From contig NZ_WTYC01000001.1 of assembly GCF_009827325.1 (NCBI RefSeq), positions 62,001 to 126,000 on the forward strand: 64,000 nt of DNA, written 5' to 3'. The notes below the pieces were generated by a model. That model was not told where the DNA came from and did no database searches. It saw only the letters and a program-made list of their open reading frames with translations. The stretch is from Qipengyuania vulgaris. GTDB taxonomy: Bacteria; Pseudomonadota; Alphaproteobacteria; Sphingomonadales; Sphingomonadaceae. Shown in pieces: positions 34,899 to 43,392 of the stretch (positions are counted from its first letter, which is position 1; every line of letters begins with the position of its first letter). Both the position numbers and the translations under genes were made by a program.

Positions 34899-35638
34899 TT
34901 GCCTGGTCTTCCTGGTTCTTCATGCCGCGCGCCAGAGGCAGACTGGTCCCGAACGCCACTATAGCGTTCCCAAAGGTCCGGCCTGCGTAACCGTGTGTCT
35001 TCTTCGCTCCTTGCCTTGCGCCAAGCAGCGATCTTCGCATGATCCCCCGATCGCAGCACTTCAGGGATCGTGCGCCCTTCCCATTGCTGAGGTCGGGTAT
35101 ATTGCGGATACTCGATGAGGCCGTTTTCGTACGACTCTTCGACTCCGCTATCGGGCGCGCCCATTACTCCGGGAAGCAGCCGAATGCAAGCATCGAGAAT
35201 CGCCAGGGCGGCAGGCTCTCCGCCCGACAGGACGATGTCGGCAAGGCTGACCTGTTCGATCTGCGGATAGCGTTCGAAAATCCGCTCGTCGAATCCCTCG
35301 AACCGGCCACACAGGATCGCGACGCCGGGACCCCCGGCAATTTCGCGGATCCGAGCCTGCGTAATCGGCTTTCCCCGCGGCGTCATGGCAAGGACCGGCC
35401 TGCCCTCGCCCACGCTTTCTATCGCCGATCCGATCACATCGGGTTTGAGCACCATGCCCGCGCCGCCACCAGCAGGAGTATCATCGACCGTACGGTGCCG
35501 GTCGGTGGCGAAGTCGCGGATCTGAACGGTTTCGCAGGTCCAATCGCCCCGCTCGAGTGCACGGCCTGCAAGTGAGATGCCGAGCGGCCCGGGAAACATT
35601 TCCGGATAGAGCGTCAGGATGGTCGCGGCGAATGTCAT
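34895..35638 (-). CDS. trmD: tRNA (guanine-N1-)-methyltransferase
   Basis: 247 residues from the ATG at 35638 ([20 protein letters not shown]). The trefoil-knot SAM-binding signature is visible as [11 protein letters not shown], then [20 protein letters not shown] and [19 protein letters not shown]. TrmD makes m1G37 in tRNAs that read CNN/CGG codons and prevents +1 frameshifts. The start lies only 55 bases from the divergent oxidoreductase, so it needs its own promoter there and is cut off from rimM. The frame upstream to 35725 is not conserved. Confidence 0.97.
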   Translation of the reverse strand: MTFAATILTLYPEMFPGPLGISLAGRALERGDWTCETVQIRDFATDRHRTVDDTPAGGGAGMVLKPDVIGSAIESVGEGRPVLAMTPRGKPITQARIREIAGGPGVAILCGRFEGFDERIFERYPQIEQVSLADIVLSGGEPAALAILDACIRLLPGVMGAPDSGVEESYENGLIEYPQYTRPQQWEGRTIPEVLRSGDHAKIAAWRKARSEEDTRLRRPDLWERYSGVRDQSASGARHEEPGRPGK

Positions 35639-35693
35639 CGGCGCGCCATAATCGCGCTGGCAACGCTTGGCCATCCCGTGCGTTCTCACGCCA

Positions 35694-36614
35694 ATGACTG
35701 ACAACATCGACGATTGCATCATCATCGGCGCCGGACCAGCGGGTCTGACTGCGGCGATCTACCTCGCCCGCTATTACCTCGACATTCGCATGTTCGATTG
35801 CGGAACGAGCCGCGCTAGCTGGATTCCCACCAGCCACAACCACGCAGGCTTTCCCGAAGGGATCAACGGCAACGAACTGCTCGACCGGATGCGCGATCAG
35901 GCAGCGAATTACGGTGCTTTGCGGGAACCGAAACGCGTCACCGACCTCTCCAAGCCCGACGAGTGCTTTACCGTGACCTGCGGCGATGAGAGCTATCGCG
36001 CACGAACCGTTCTGCTCGCCACCGGTGTGGTCAACAACCGTCCGAAGGATATCGACGATCGGCTGCATGAGGAGGCGTTGTCACGCGGTCTCATCCGTTA
36101 CTGTCCCGTTTGCGATGGCTATGAGGTGACCGACAAGAAGGTCGCCGTGATCGGCACTGGCGACCACGGCGCCGCCGAAGCCCAGTTCATCCGCACCTAT
36201 ACAAGCGACATCACGCTGGTGTCACCAGACGGCGATCACGACCTGTCGGAGCAATGCGAAGCCGCGCTGGACGACGCGAGTATCGCTCGCGTTGCCGGAC
36301 CCTGCGGCGATTACGCCATCGATAACGGACGTATCGCGTTCGATACCGCTGAAGGACGGATGGTGTTCAACTCCGTCTATCCTGCTCTTGGATCTGTTAT
36401 CCGGTCCGGCCTTGCCAAATCCTGCGGCGCTGCGGTCAGCGAAGATGGCTGCATTCTCGTCGACGATCACCTCGAAACCGATATTCCGGGACTTTTCGCG
36501 GCCGGCGATGTCGTAATCGGGCTCGACCAGATCAGTCACGCCATGGGTCAGGCAGGCGTTGCTGCCACGACAATTCGCAACCATCTGGCGGAAAAGCGAC
36601 CGCTCCGGCGTTAG
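35694..36614 (+). CDS. thioredoxin-reductase-like FAD/NAD(P) oxidoreductase
   Basis: 306 residues from the ATG at 35694; a Met at 35667 would add nine residues. FAD motif [18 protein letters not shown], redox pair CPVCDG (about 141-146), NAD(P) motif [17 protein letters not shown] and the C-terminal FAD-binding [11 protein letters not shown] follow thioredoxin reductase order. The ADP-binding and CxxC layout is right, but sequence around it ([20 protein letters not shown]) is of the group lacking a thioredoxin partner preference, often annotated only as NAD(P)/FAD-dependent oxidoreductase. It is inserted in the plus direction inside the rimM-trmD region and converges on the lipoprotein gene with a 3-base overlap of stops. 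Confidence 0.85.
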   Translation: MTDNIDDCIIIGAGPAGLTAAIYLARYYLDIRMFDCGTSRASWIPTSHNHAGFPEGINGNELLDRMRDQAANYGALREPKRVTDLSKPDECFTVTCGDESYRARTVLLATGVVNNRPKDIDDRLHEEALSRGLIRYCPVCDGYEVTDKKVAVIGTGDHGAAEAQFIRTYTSDITLVSPDGDHDLSEQCEAALDDASIARVAGPCGDYAIDNGRIAFDTAEGRMVFNSVYPALGSVIRSGLAKSCGAAVSEDGCILVDDHLETDIPGLFAAGDVVIGLDQISHAMGQAGVAATTIRNHLAEKRPLRR

Positions 36615-37348
36615 CCGCGACATTTGACGAAGACCACGCCGTCGCCGGTGATCTCTGCAGAACCGATCCTGATCGGATCATAGGCTGCATCTGTAGCCGG
36701 GCGCAGGATTGCTACTCCATCGGGTCCCCTGCTTTCCATCGGCAGATCCGACATAGGCTCATCCAGATCGAGCCTCGGGTAATCACCGAGAACGATTGCG
36801 GCGTTGGGATCATGCCCGTCGATATCCGCTTCCATCACCAATGTCCCGGGGCTTCGGCTAACCGAAAAGTCCGGTGTATCGCAGTCCGCGTCCACTCCCT
36901 TGGCGACCCAAGCCCCTGTCAGATAATCTTCTGTCAGTTTTATGCCCCCTGCGCGCGCTGGATCGCGGTCCCTTGCCGGCGGCTCTATCGATTCGATGCG
37001 ACGTGGCTCGATCGTGTCGTCGCCCTGCTGGCAGAAGCTCATATCTGCGAGCGGACCCGTCATACGGACATAGTCCCCGGGCCCGAAGTCTGCCTCGCCC
37101 ATGGCGATGGCATAGGTATCTCCGTCCGGAGTCCGGATGATGGGGCACTCGACACCTTTGGCGATGCGACCTTCGATGGTAATCTCACCATCTGGGTCAG
37201 CAGGTTGGCCGATTTCATCGGTCTGACTGCCGGTTTCGTCCGAGGCCGGGGTTCTATTTTGATCAGTTGAGGTCTCATCTGGGTTCTCGCCGCAAGCGGC
37301 CAAACCCAGGACAAGGGCAAAGACGAGCGATTTTCTTCCATAGGTCAT
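36611..37348 (-). CDS. hypothetical lipoprotein with DUF5818-like segment
   Basis: 245 residues. A lipoprotein signal ends in the lipobox LAAC (Cys19), followed by an Asp/Thr/Gln-rich linker to about 50. Residues about 55-115 ([44 protein letters not shown]) resemble the DUF5818 small beta-barrel domain. The remaining 130 residues are unassigned, with four more Cys. It lies between rimM (34 bases away) and the convergent oxidoreductase and splits the usual rimM-trmD order. A candidate EcfG promoter precedes it. Confidence 0.65.
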   Translation of the reverse strand: MTYGRKSLVFALVLGLAACGENPDETSTDQNRTPASDETGSQTDEIGQPADPDGEITIEGRIAKGVECPIIRTPDGDTYAIAMGEADFGPGDYVRMTGPLADMSFCQQGDDTIEPRRIESIEPPARDRDPARAGGIKLTEDYLTGAWVAKGVDADCDTPDFSVSRSPGTLVMEADIDGHDPNAAIVLGDYPRLDLDEPMSDLPMESRGPDGVAILRPATDAAYDPIRIGSAEITGDGVVFVKCRG

Positions 37349-37357
37349 ACAGGACCA

Positions 37358-37383
37358 ACGGAACGCGCGGACGCGATGTTCCT
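37358..37383 (-). promoter_or_regulatory. candidate EcfG-type promoter before the lipoprotein gene
   Basis: On the minus strand GGAAC (37383-37379) and CGTT (37361-37358) are 17 bases apart. The -35 half overlaps the rimM stop codon. The -10 half is only 10 bases from the lipoprotein ATG, which would give an almost leaderless message; such a match can also arise by chance about once in a window this size. Confidence 0.3.
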
Positions 37384-37867
37384 ATTCGAGGAAATCGGGA
37401 TTCAGAGTAAGCTTTTCGTCATCCCAGGAACGAACCGCCTGTTCGGTCAGGGGGACCATGAACTTCTTGCCGTCGGGCTTTTCGATCTCGACAATGTCGG
37501 TCGCGCCGAAGTTTTCGACCGCGCAGACACGGCCCACCTCATCCCCGGTATCGGTCATCGCCGGAAGACCCAGCAGGTCGGAATGATAGAATTCCCCTTC
37601 CTCCAGCGCGGGTAGCGCGGAGCGAGGGACAGTCAGCGCTGTGCCTCGCAGGGACTCGGCTGCCGTTCGGTCCGCCACCTCGGCAAAACGCGCAACGGCC
37701 CCGCCCTTGTTGTCGCTGCGAACCTTAGAGAGCGTCAGGGTGCCCTCGTTGAAGCTCTTGTGCGGCCTGAGGCCTTCCAGCCCCTCGCCGAACAGCTTCA
37801 GACGGACTTCGCCCGCCACGCCATGCGCACCTGCAATGGCGGCCAGCGTGACGGGTTTGTCCTGCAT
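37382..37867 (-). CDS. rimM: 16S rRNA processing protein RimM
   Basis: 161 residues. LAAIAGAHGVAGEVRLKLF (about 8-26) is the RimM N-domain signature, FYHSDLLGLPAMTDTGDEVG marks the PRC-barrel domain, and MVPLTEQAVRSWDDEKLTLN ends it. RimM helps mature the 30S head and binds S19. It follows rpsP after 8 bases. In most proteobacteria trmD comes next; here a lipoprotein gene does. Confidence 0.96.
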   Translation of the reverse strand: MQDKPVTLAAIAGAHGVAGEVRLKLFGEGLEGLRPHKSFNEGTLTLSKVRSDNKGGAVARFAEVADRTAAESLRGTALTVPRSALPALEEGEFYHSDLLGLPAMTDTGDEVGRVCAVENFGATDIVEIEKPDGKKFMVPLTEQAVRSWDDEKLTLNPDFLE

Positions 37868-37875
37868 GGGAGAGA

Positions 37876-38364
37876 TTACTCGCCCTTATCTTCGGTTGCT
37901 TCTTCGGCCGGAGCTTCTTCAGCAGCAGCTTCCTCGGCGGGAGCTTCTTCTGCAGCAGCCTCTTCAGCCGGAGCTTCGGCAGCGGTCTTTGCTTCTTCCT
38001 CGGCAGCCTTGGCGGCTTCTTCGGCTTCAGCGGCCTTGGTGGCCTTTTCTTCTGCGCGTTCCTTAGCCGCTTCGCCCGGTTCGCCCTTCTTGGGGTTGTT
38101 GCGCGCTGCACGCTCGACGATGCCGGCAGCATCGAGGAAGCGCAGGACCCGGTCGGAAGGCTGCGCGCCGACGCTCAGCCAGTGACGCGCACGGTCCTCG
38201 TTGAGCTTCACGCGCTCGCCCGAATCCTTCGGCAGCATCGGATTGTAGGTACCGATCTGTTCCAGATACTTGCCGTCACGCGAACTGCGCGAGTCCGACA
38301 CGACGATACGATAGTAGGGACGCTTCTTCGCGCCACCGCGCGACAGACGAATTGCAACTGCCAT
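37876..38364 (-). CDS. rpsP: 30S ribosomal protein bS16 with long Ala/Glu tail
   Basis: 162 residues, about twice the core length. Residues 1-85 ([20 protein letters not shown], then [34 protein letters not shown]) are bS16. The rest is a helical Ala/Glu/Lys extension whose last 35 residues repeat the unit [10 protein letters not shown] twice and more. Extensions of this kind occur in sphingomonads and relatives; the function is unknown. The coding DNA for the tail is itself a short tandem repeat. Between ffh (38 bases) and rimM (8 bases). Confidence 0.96.
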   Translation of the reverse strand: MAVAIRLSRGGAKKRPYYRIVVSDSRSSRDGKYLEQIGTYNPMLPKDSGERVKLNEDRARHWLSVGAQPSDRVLRFLDAAGIVERAARNNPKKGEPGEAAKERAEEKATKAAEAEEAAKAAEEEAKTAAEAPAEEAAAEEAPAEEAAAEEAPAEEATEDKGE

Positions 38365-38402
38365 TTTACTTCACCTTTCGAATGTAAATATCGATAATCA
38401 GA

Positions 38403-39893
38403 TTATTTCTTGTTCAACATGTCACGCAGTTCGGGCGGGAGCGTGTCGGGGTCGACCGAGGGGCCCTTGCCGCCTCCGCCGCCAAGACCCGGAAGGCCCC
38501 CACCGGCGCCGCCGAGGCCCGGCATAGCGGCACCCATGCCGCCTTTCCCGAACAGCGCGCCGAGGCCCTTGAGCCCGCCCATCTTCTTGATCTGCTTCAT
38601 GGCCTTGGACATTTCCTGATGCATCTTGAGCACCTTGTTCACGTCCTGGACCTGCGTGCCCGAACCTGCGGCCACGCGCTTCTTGCGCTTGGCATTCAGC
38701 AGCTTGGGCAGCTTCCGCTCTTTCGCAGTCATCGAGCCGATGATCGCATCCATGTGGACGAGGACCTTGTCGTCCATGCCCGACTGCTGCATCGCAGCCT
38801 TCGCCTTCTTCATGCCCGGCATCATGCCGGCAAGCGCGCCAAGACCGCCCATGCTCTGCATCTGACGTAGCTGCATACGCAAATCGTCCAGGTCGAATTC
38901 GCCCTTCGCCATTTTCCTGGCGAGCGCTTCGGCCTCTTCTTCCTTGATCGCGGTCGCGGCCTTTTCCACCAGCGACACGACATCGCCCATGCCGAGAATC
39001 CGGCTGGCGACGCGCTTGGGGTCGAATGCCTCGATCGCGTCGAGCTTTTCGCCCGTACCGGCGAACTTGACCGGCTTGCCCGTGACATAGCGCATCGACA
39101 GGGCTGCACCGCCGCGTGCATCGCCATCCATGCGGGTCAGGACCACGCCGGTCAGCGGCACTTCGCCGGTAAAGCTCTGCGCCACGTTGACCGCGTCCTG
39201 GCCGGTAAGGCTGTCGACCACCAGCAGCACTTCAACCGGCGTGGAGACGCTGGCAATAGCCTTCATCTCGGCCATCAGCGCTTCGTCGACGTGGAGGCGG
39301 CCCGCGGTATCGAGCAAGAGCACATCGGCAGCCTGCAGCTTCGCGCTTTCCATTGCGCGGCGCGCGATATCGACCGGCTGCTGGCCGGCAACGATCGGCA
39401 GCGTGGCCACGTCCACCTGTTCGCCAAGCACCTTGAGCTGTTCCTGCGCCGCAGGACGGTTGACGTCGAGCGAGGCCATCATGGCCTTCTTGCCGTGCTT
39501 TTCGCGCAGCAGCTTGCCGAGTTTGGCGGTCGTGGTCGTCTTACCAGAGCCCTGAAGGCCGACCATCATGATGACGACCGGCGGCTTGGCGTTGAGGTTC
39601 AGTTCGCGCGGTTCGGCATCCTCGCCATCGCCGCCGAGCATTTCGACCAACTCGTCATTGACGATCTTGACGACCTGCTGGCCGGGGGTGACCGATTTGA
39701 GGACTTCCGAACCGATCGCCTTTTCGGTGACCGCATCGATAAAGCGGCGCACGACGGGCAGCGCGACATCGGCCTCGAGCAGTGCGATGCGCACCTCGCG
39801 CATGGCTTCGCGCACGTCAGCTTCGGACAGCGAACCGCGGCCCTTCAGCTTGTCGAAGACATTGCCGAGCCGGTCGGACAGATTGTCGAACAT
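38403..39893 (-). CDS. ffh: signal recognition particle protein Ffh
   Basis: 496 residues. N-domain, then the G-domain with GLQGSGKTTTTAKLG, DVNRPAAQEQL, LLDTAGRLHVDEALM, and TRMDGDARGGAAL, then the Met-rich M-domain with MGGLGALAGMMPGMKKAKAA and GSGTQVQDVNKVLK. The tail is Gly/Pro-rich (GGGGGKGPSVDP). Ffh with 4.5S RNA delivers membrane proteins to FtsY. The 4.5S RNA gene is not in the adjacent spaces. First gene of ffh-rpsP-rimM. Confidence 0.98.
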   Translation of the reverse strand: MFDNLSDRLGNVFDKLKGRGSLSEADVREAMREVRIALLEADVALPVVRRFIDAVTEKAIGSEVLKSVTPGQQVVKIVNDELVEMLGGDGEDAEPRELNLNAKPPVVIMMVGLQGSGKTTTTAKLGKLLREKHGKKAMMASLDVNRPAAQEQLKVLGEQVDVATLPIVAGQQPVDIARRAMESAKLQAADVLLLDTAGRLHVDEALMAEMKAIASVSTPVEVLLVVDSLTGQDAVNVAQSFTGEVPLTGVVLTRMDGDARGGAALSMRYVTGKPVKFAGTGEKLDAIEAFDPKRVASRILGMGDVVSLVEKAATAIKEEEAEALARKMAKGEFDLDDLRMQLRQMQSMGGLGALAGMMPGMKKAKAAMQQSGMDDKVLVHMDAIIGSMTAKERKLPKLLNAKRKKRVAAGSGTQVQDVNKVLKMHQEMSKAMKQIKKMGGLKGLGALFGKGGMGAAMPGLGGAGGGLPGLGGGGGKGPSVDPDTLPPELRDMLNKK

Positions 39894-39934
39894 GCCTGCT
39901 CTACTCCTTCCGAACCCGGTCAGGTCCGAATAAA

Positions 39935-39973
39935 CACGAAAAACGCCGGCGGACGAGAACTCGTCGGCCAGCG
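39935..39973 (-). terminator. terminator downstream of tRNA-Ala
   Basis: On the minus strand ACGCTGGCCGACGA and TCGTCCGCCGGCGT pair (one C-C mismatch and one G-U pair) around GTTC, followed by TTTTTCG. It lies about 100 bases after the tRNA and just before the ffh promoter region. Confidence 0.8.
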
Positions 39974-40070
39974 TGGGGTCAGACCCCTATGAAACCCAAA
40001 CTCTTGCCCGGGTGTGGTGGAAGCAAGTCTCGGCCTGAGCCACGGCCTGCTACCGTCAAAACCGGGAAAA

Positions 40071-40146
<76 letters not shown>

Positions 40147-40238
40147 AAGCCATTTTCGAACCGACGCATCCTGGGAGGTGCATCGCCCTTGCGGGAGGCG
40201 CCCAATATAAGGCGCCTCGCCGCAATGCAACAGCAAAA

Positions 40239-40580
40239 TCAGCTTTCGTCGACGTCGTCGTCATCGCCCTTGGATTTCGTTTCGACGCCCAGATCGTCGT
40301 CGCCGCCAAGATCGACTTCATTGTCGGGCGAATCGTCGTCTTCGTCGATATCGATGTCCAGATCGTCATCGTCGTCGCCGGACAGATCGCTGTCGGCTTC
40401 GACCTTCTTATCCTTCTTCACTTCCTCGGCGAGGATCGGCTGCTTCGACTTGAGCACCGGTTCCGGCGTCCACTCTTCACCGCATTCGATGCAGGTGACG
40501 GGAGTTTCCTTGTTCAGATCGTAGAAGCGGGTGCCGCAGTTCGGGCAGGTGCGCTTGGTGCCCCATTCAGGTTTGACCAT
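40239..40580 (-). CDS. TIGR02300 family (FYDLN acid) protein
   Basis: 113 residues. A zinc-ribbon-like N-terminus, CPNCGTRFYDLN and CIECGEEW (about 11-45), is followed by a linker and a tail of nearly continuous Asp (from about 65). This FYDLN-plus-acid pattern defines TIGR02300, found mainly in alphaproteobacteria and of unknown function. The tRNA-Ala gene lies 92 bases downstream in the same direction and may share the transcript. Low-complexity DNA from 40250 to 40390 codes the acidic tail. Confidence 0.95.
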   Translation of the reverse strand: MVKPEWGTKRTCPNCGTRFYDLNKETPVTCIECGEEWTPEPVLKSKQPILAEEVKKDKKVEADSDLSGDDDDDLDIDIDEDDDSPDNEVDLGGDDDLGVETKSKGDDDDVDES

Positions 40581-40739
40581 GTGTAATCCTTGGCTTTGCC
40601 GCCCCTCGCCGTGTGCGCAGGGGCCGTGAATTCGTAATTGTATTGATGGGTACCTGCTGGGCAGGAATCAACAGCGCGCGCGCCTTGCCAGAACGTATGT
40701 GCACTGTCAAAGCGCCGCCATCATTATGGATACGCATTC

Positions 40740-42047
40740 GTGACCTCCCACCGCTTCATGCCCGCAGGCCCTTTGACCGGACGCATACGCGTGCCGGGAG
40801 ACAAGTCGATCAGCCACCGTGCGCTGATGTTCGGCGCGCTGGCGGTTGGTCGCAGCCGGATTTCGGGCCTGCTCGAGGGCGAAGATGTCCTGGCCACGGC
40901 TTCGGCCTTGCGTTCGATGGGCGCGGTTATCGAGAAAGATGGCCAGGACTGGATCGTCGACGGTGTCGGTGTCGGTACGTTGCTTCAGCCCGAACAGGCG
41001 CTCGACATGGGCAATTCGGGAACTTCCACCCGCCTGCTGATGGGCCTGCTGGCCAGCCACGGCATCCCCGCAACCTTTATTGGAGACGCGAGCCTTTCCA
41101 GACGCCCGATGGGCCGCGTGATCGATCCGCTGTCCACTATGGGCGCCAGCTTCACTCCTTCCCCCGGTGGTACGCTGCCGCTCGCAATGGAAGGCATGCA
41201 ACCGGCGGTTCCCATCACTTACCGCCTCCCGGTCGCCAGTGCGCAGGTGAAAAGCGCCGTCCTGCTGGCGGCGCTCAACACGCCCGGCATCACCACAGTG
41301 ATCGAGCCCGTGCCTACGCGCGACCATACCGAACGAATGCTGCGCAGCTTCGGTGTCGATGTGCAGGTTGAAGATCGGGACGGAGAACGCGCAATTAGCG
41401 TTCATGGCCCCTGCGATCTGCGCCCGAACGACATCGTCGTGCCGGGTGATCCGTCCTCGGCCGCCTTCTTCGCAGTCGCCGCCAGTATCGTTCCGGAAAG
41501 CGATCTCGTCATCGAAAACGTCGGCCTCAATCCAACCCGCAATGGGATCTATCGCGCCTTGCGGGAGATGGGAGCGAATATCGAATATCTGGAACAGCGC
41601 GAAGTCGGCGGGGAACCTGTCGCGGATCTCCATGTCCGCCACGCGCCTTTGAGCGGCATCGAGGTCGATCCCGCGATCGCACCCAGCATGATCGACGAGT
41701 TTCCTGTCCTCTTCGTTGCTGCAGCCTTCGCAGAGGGCACGACCGTGACCAGCGGGCTTGAAGAACTGCGGGTGAAGGAAAGCGACCGACTCTCTGCAAT
41801 GGCCATCGCCCTGAAATCGGCAGGGGCGCAGGTCGAAGAAAAGGGAGACGGACTTGTCATCGAGGGAAGCGGAGGCCGGCCCTTGTCCGGAGGCGGCACC
41901 ATAGTCACCCACCTCGATCACCGCATCGCGATGAGCATGGCCGTTGCAGGTCTCGCCAGCGAAAACGGGGTCGAGATCGACAGCACCGAACCGATCGGGA
42001 CGAGCTTCCCGAATTTCATGAATCTTCTGACGGAAGCTGCATCGTGA
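40740..42047 (+). CDS. aroA: 3-phosphoshikimate 1-carboxyvinyltransferase (EPSP synthase)
   Basis: 435 residues with a GTG start at 40740 (a Met at 40758 is an alternative). RVPGDKSISHRALMFGALA and LDMGNSGTSTRLLMGLL are the substrate-binding motifs, RPMGRVIDPLSTMGA and VKESDRLSAMA complete the active site. The motif around LMGLLASHG with Gly in the PEP site (NSGTSTR) should be examined for class: Ala in place of the usual Gly-Asn-Ala-Gly-Thr block suggests the class II form typical of sphingomonads. Step six of the shikimate pathway. Overlaps the next gene (GTGA). Confidence 0.96.
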   Translation: MTSHRFMPAGPLTGRIRVPGDKSISHRALMFGALAVGRSRISGLLEGEDVLATASALRSMGAVIEKDGQDWIVDGVGVGTLLQPEQALDMGNSGTSTRLLMGLLASHGIPATFIGDASLSRRPMGRVIDPLSTMGASFTPSPGGTLPLAMEGMQPAVPITYRLPVASAQVKSAVLLAALNTPGITTVIEPVPTRDHTERMLRSFGVDVQVEDRDGERAISVHGPCDLRPNDIVVPGDPSSAAFFAVAASIVPESDLVIENVGLNPTRNGIYRALREMGANIEYLEQREVGGEPVADLHVRHAPLSGIEVDPAIAPSMIDEFPVLFVAAAFAEGTTVTSGLEELRVKESDRLSAMAIALKSAGAQVEEKGDGLVIEGSGGRPLSGGGTIVTHLDHRIAMSMAVAGLASENGVEIDSTEPIGTSFPNFMNLLTEAAS

Positions 42048-42313
42048 CCGGCCTAGACTGGGCCAGCGTGGTGGGTTTTTTCGGGACCGCCTGCATCATT
42101 GGCGCCTATGCCTATCTCACCCTCAAGGATAAGCCGAACCCCTTCGTCCTTCACGGCACCAATCTGGCCGGGGCGGCCTTGCTGACCGTATCGCTACTGG
42201 TGCACACCAACTGGCCCAGCCTCGTACTCGAAGGGTTCTGGGCCGCTATCGCTATCTACGGCCTGATCAAGGCGATACGAACCGGCCGCAAGGGGCAGGA
42301 GCGCGAGGCATGA
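42044..42313 (+). CDS. small membrane protein, CBU_0592-like
   Basis: 89 residues with a GTG start overlapping the aroA stop. Three hydrophobic segments: about 7-27 (VVGFFGTACIIGAYAYLTL), 37-54 (HGTNLAGAALLTVSLLVH) and 58-78 (SLVLEGFWAAIAIYGLIKA). The pattern resembles the CBU_0592 permease-like small membrane family. It overlaps cmk (ATGA). Function unknown; coupling to aroA and cmk suggests only co-expression. Confidence 0.75.
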   Translation: MTGLDWASVVGFFGTACIIGAYAYLTLKDKPNPFVLHGTNLAGAALLTVSLLVHTNWPSLVLEGFWAAIAIYGLIKAIRTGRKGQEREA

Positions 42314-42945
42314 TCATTGCCGTCGACGGCCCGACCGCTTCGGGCAAAGGCACGATTGCCAAGGCACTTGCCGAGCATTTCGGACTGCCTCACCTCGATA
42401 CCGGCCTGCTGTACAGGGCTGTCGGGCGGCAGGTCTTCCTGGACGGCCGCGATCCGGACAACAGCGGTGACGCACTTGCAGCGACGAGCTTTCCCGACAC
42501 CCTGCTGAACGATCCGCATTTGCGCAGCGAAAAAACCGGCGGACTCGCAAGCCGAGTGTCCGTCCACCCCGCCGTGAGGCAGGCGCTCTATGACCGCCAG
42601 AGAAGCTTTGCCACGCAGCCAGGCGGCGCAGTTCTCGACGGGCGGGATATCGGCACCGTGATCGTACCCGAGGCGCAGGCAAAACTCTTCATCACCGCCA
42701 GCGTGGAAGCGCGCGCGCAGCGGCGCTTCCACGAAATGCGCGAGCGCGGCGCGGCGGTAACGCTCGCGGAAATCGCCGAAGACCTGCGCCGCCGGGACGA
42801 TCGGGACAGAAATCGAAAGGTTGCCCCCCTGGTTCCTGCCGCCGATGCAATGGTGATCGACACAAGTGCACTGGGCAAGGAAGAGGCGATCGCGGCGGCC
42901 ATCGAAGCCGTTGAACATGTTCGTTCTGCCGGCGAACAGGGGTAA
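42310..42945 (+). CDS. cmk: cytidylate kinase
   Basis: 211 residues. P-loop VDGPTASGKGTIA at the N-terminus, LDTGLLYRAVGRQVF for the NMP-binding region and VLDGRDIGTVIVPEA for the central motif are typical. It phosphorylates CMP and dCMP. aroA-cmk-rpsA is a common order in alphaproteobacteria and the same order is kept here, with the small membrane protein inserted between aroA and cmk. Confidence 0.97.
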   Translation: MIIAVDGPTASGKGTIAKALAEHFGLPHLDTGLLYRAVGRQVFLDGRDPDNSGDALAATSFPDTLLNDPHLRSEKTGGLASRVSVHPAVRQALYDRQRSFATQPGGAVLDGRDIGTVIVPEAQAKLFITASVEARAQRRFHEMRERGAAVTLAEIAEDLRRRDDRDRNRKVAPLVPAADAMVIDTSALGKEEAIAAAIEAVEHVRSAGEQG

Positions 42946-43392
42946 TCTCGGCGCGGCCCGAGCGGGTGCATGTCACGCGCTTTCCTACATCGACCAACAT
43001 CGGCATTCTCGCACCCATGCCGGATTCACCAATCCAAACGATGCCCGGAAACTGGGCATCTGAAAAGTCACGCGGCCTGCTCACCATAAGGGCCTCGGCC
43101 TGCGGAAAACCGCGGTTCCAGCGAAAAGTCACGGGTTTGAAAACGACGGTGGCCGGTCCACTTTCCGGCCCTGAACTCCCTGCCCATTTTACTTGCTTTT
43201 CAGCGCGTATTGACCTAGGCGCGCGCCCGTTCACGAAACTTCAGGATTCGATGGACCTTCGCGGCGGCATCCGGCCTCGCGGAGAACACGGCCCTCTTGC
43301 CCCGTTGGCCCGGACAATCGTGTCCGGAGACGGGTAAAGACCCCGGTAAACCGGCGGCCGGTAGCAAAACGAACGTTAGGACTACTCAGTTT
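42946..43392 (+). promoter_or_regulatory. long structured leader before rpsA
   Basis: 447 bases without a gene. GATGCCC/GGGCATC (43040-43060) is a 7-bp hairpin that may end the cmk message, though no T-run follows. GAAAAGTCACG occurs twice (43062-43072 and 43123-43133). Close to the S1 start, CCGGACA-ATCG-TGTCCGG (43310-43327) is a perfect 7-bp hairpin, followed by CCGG-TAAA-CCGG (43343-43354). TTGACC at 43210 is a possible -35 without a good -10. S1 commonly binds its own leader to repress, so this is a candidate autoregulatory leader. Confidence 0.4.

Noticed and set aside
43210..43238. Sigma-70 promoter for rpsA at TTGACC
   Set aside because: No acceptable -10 element at 16-18 bases; kept only as a remark in the leader entry.
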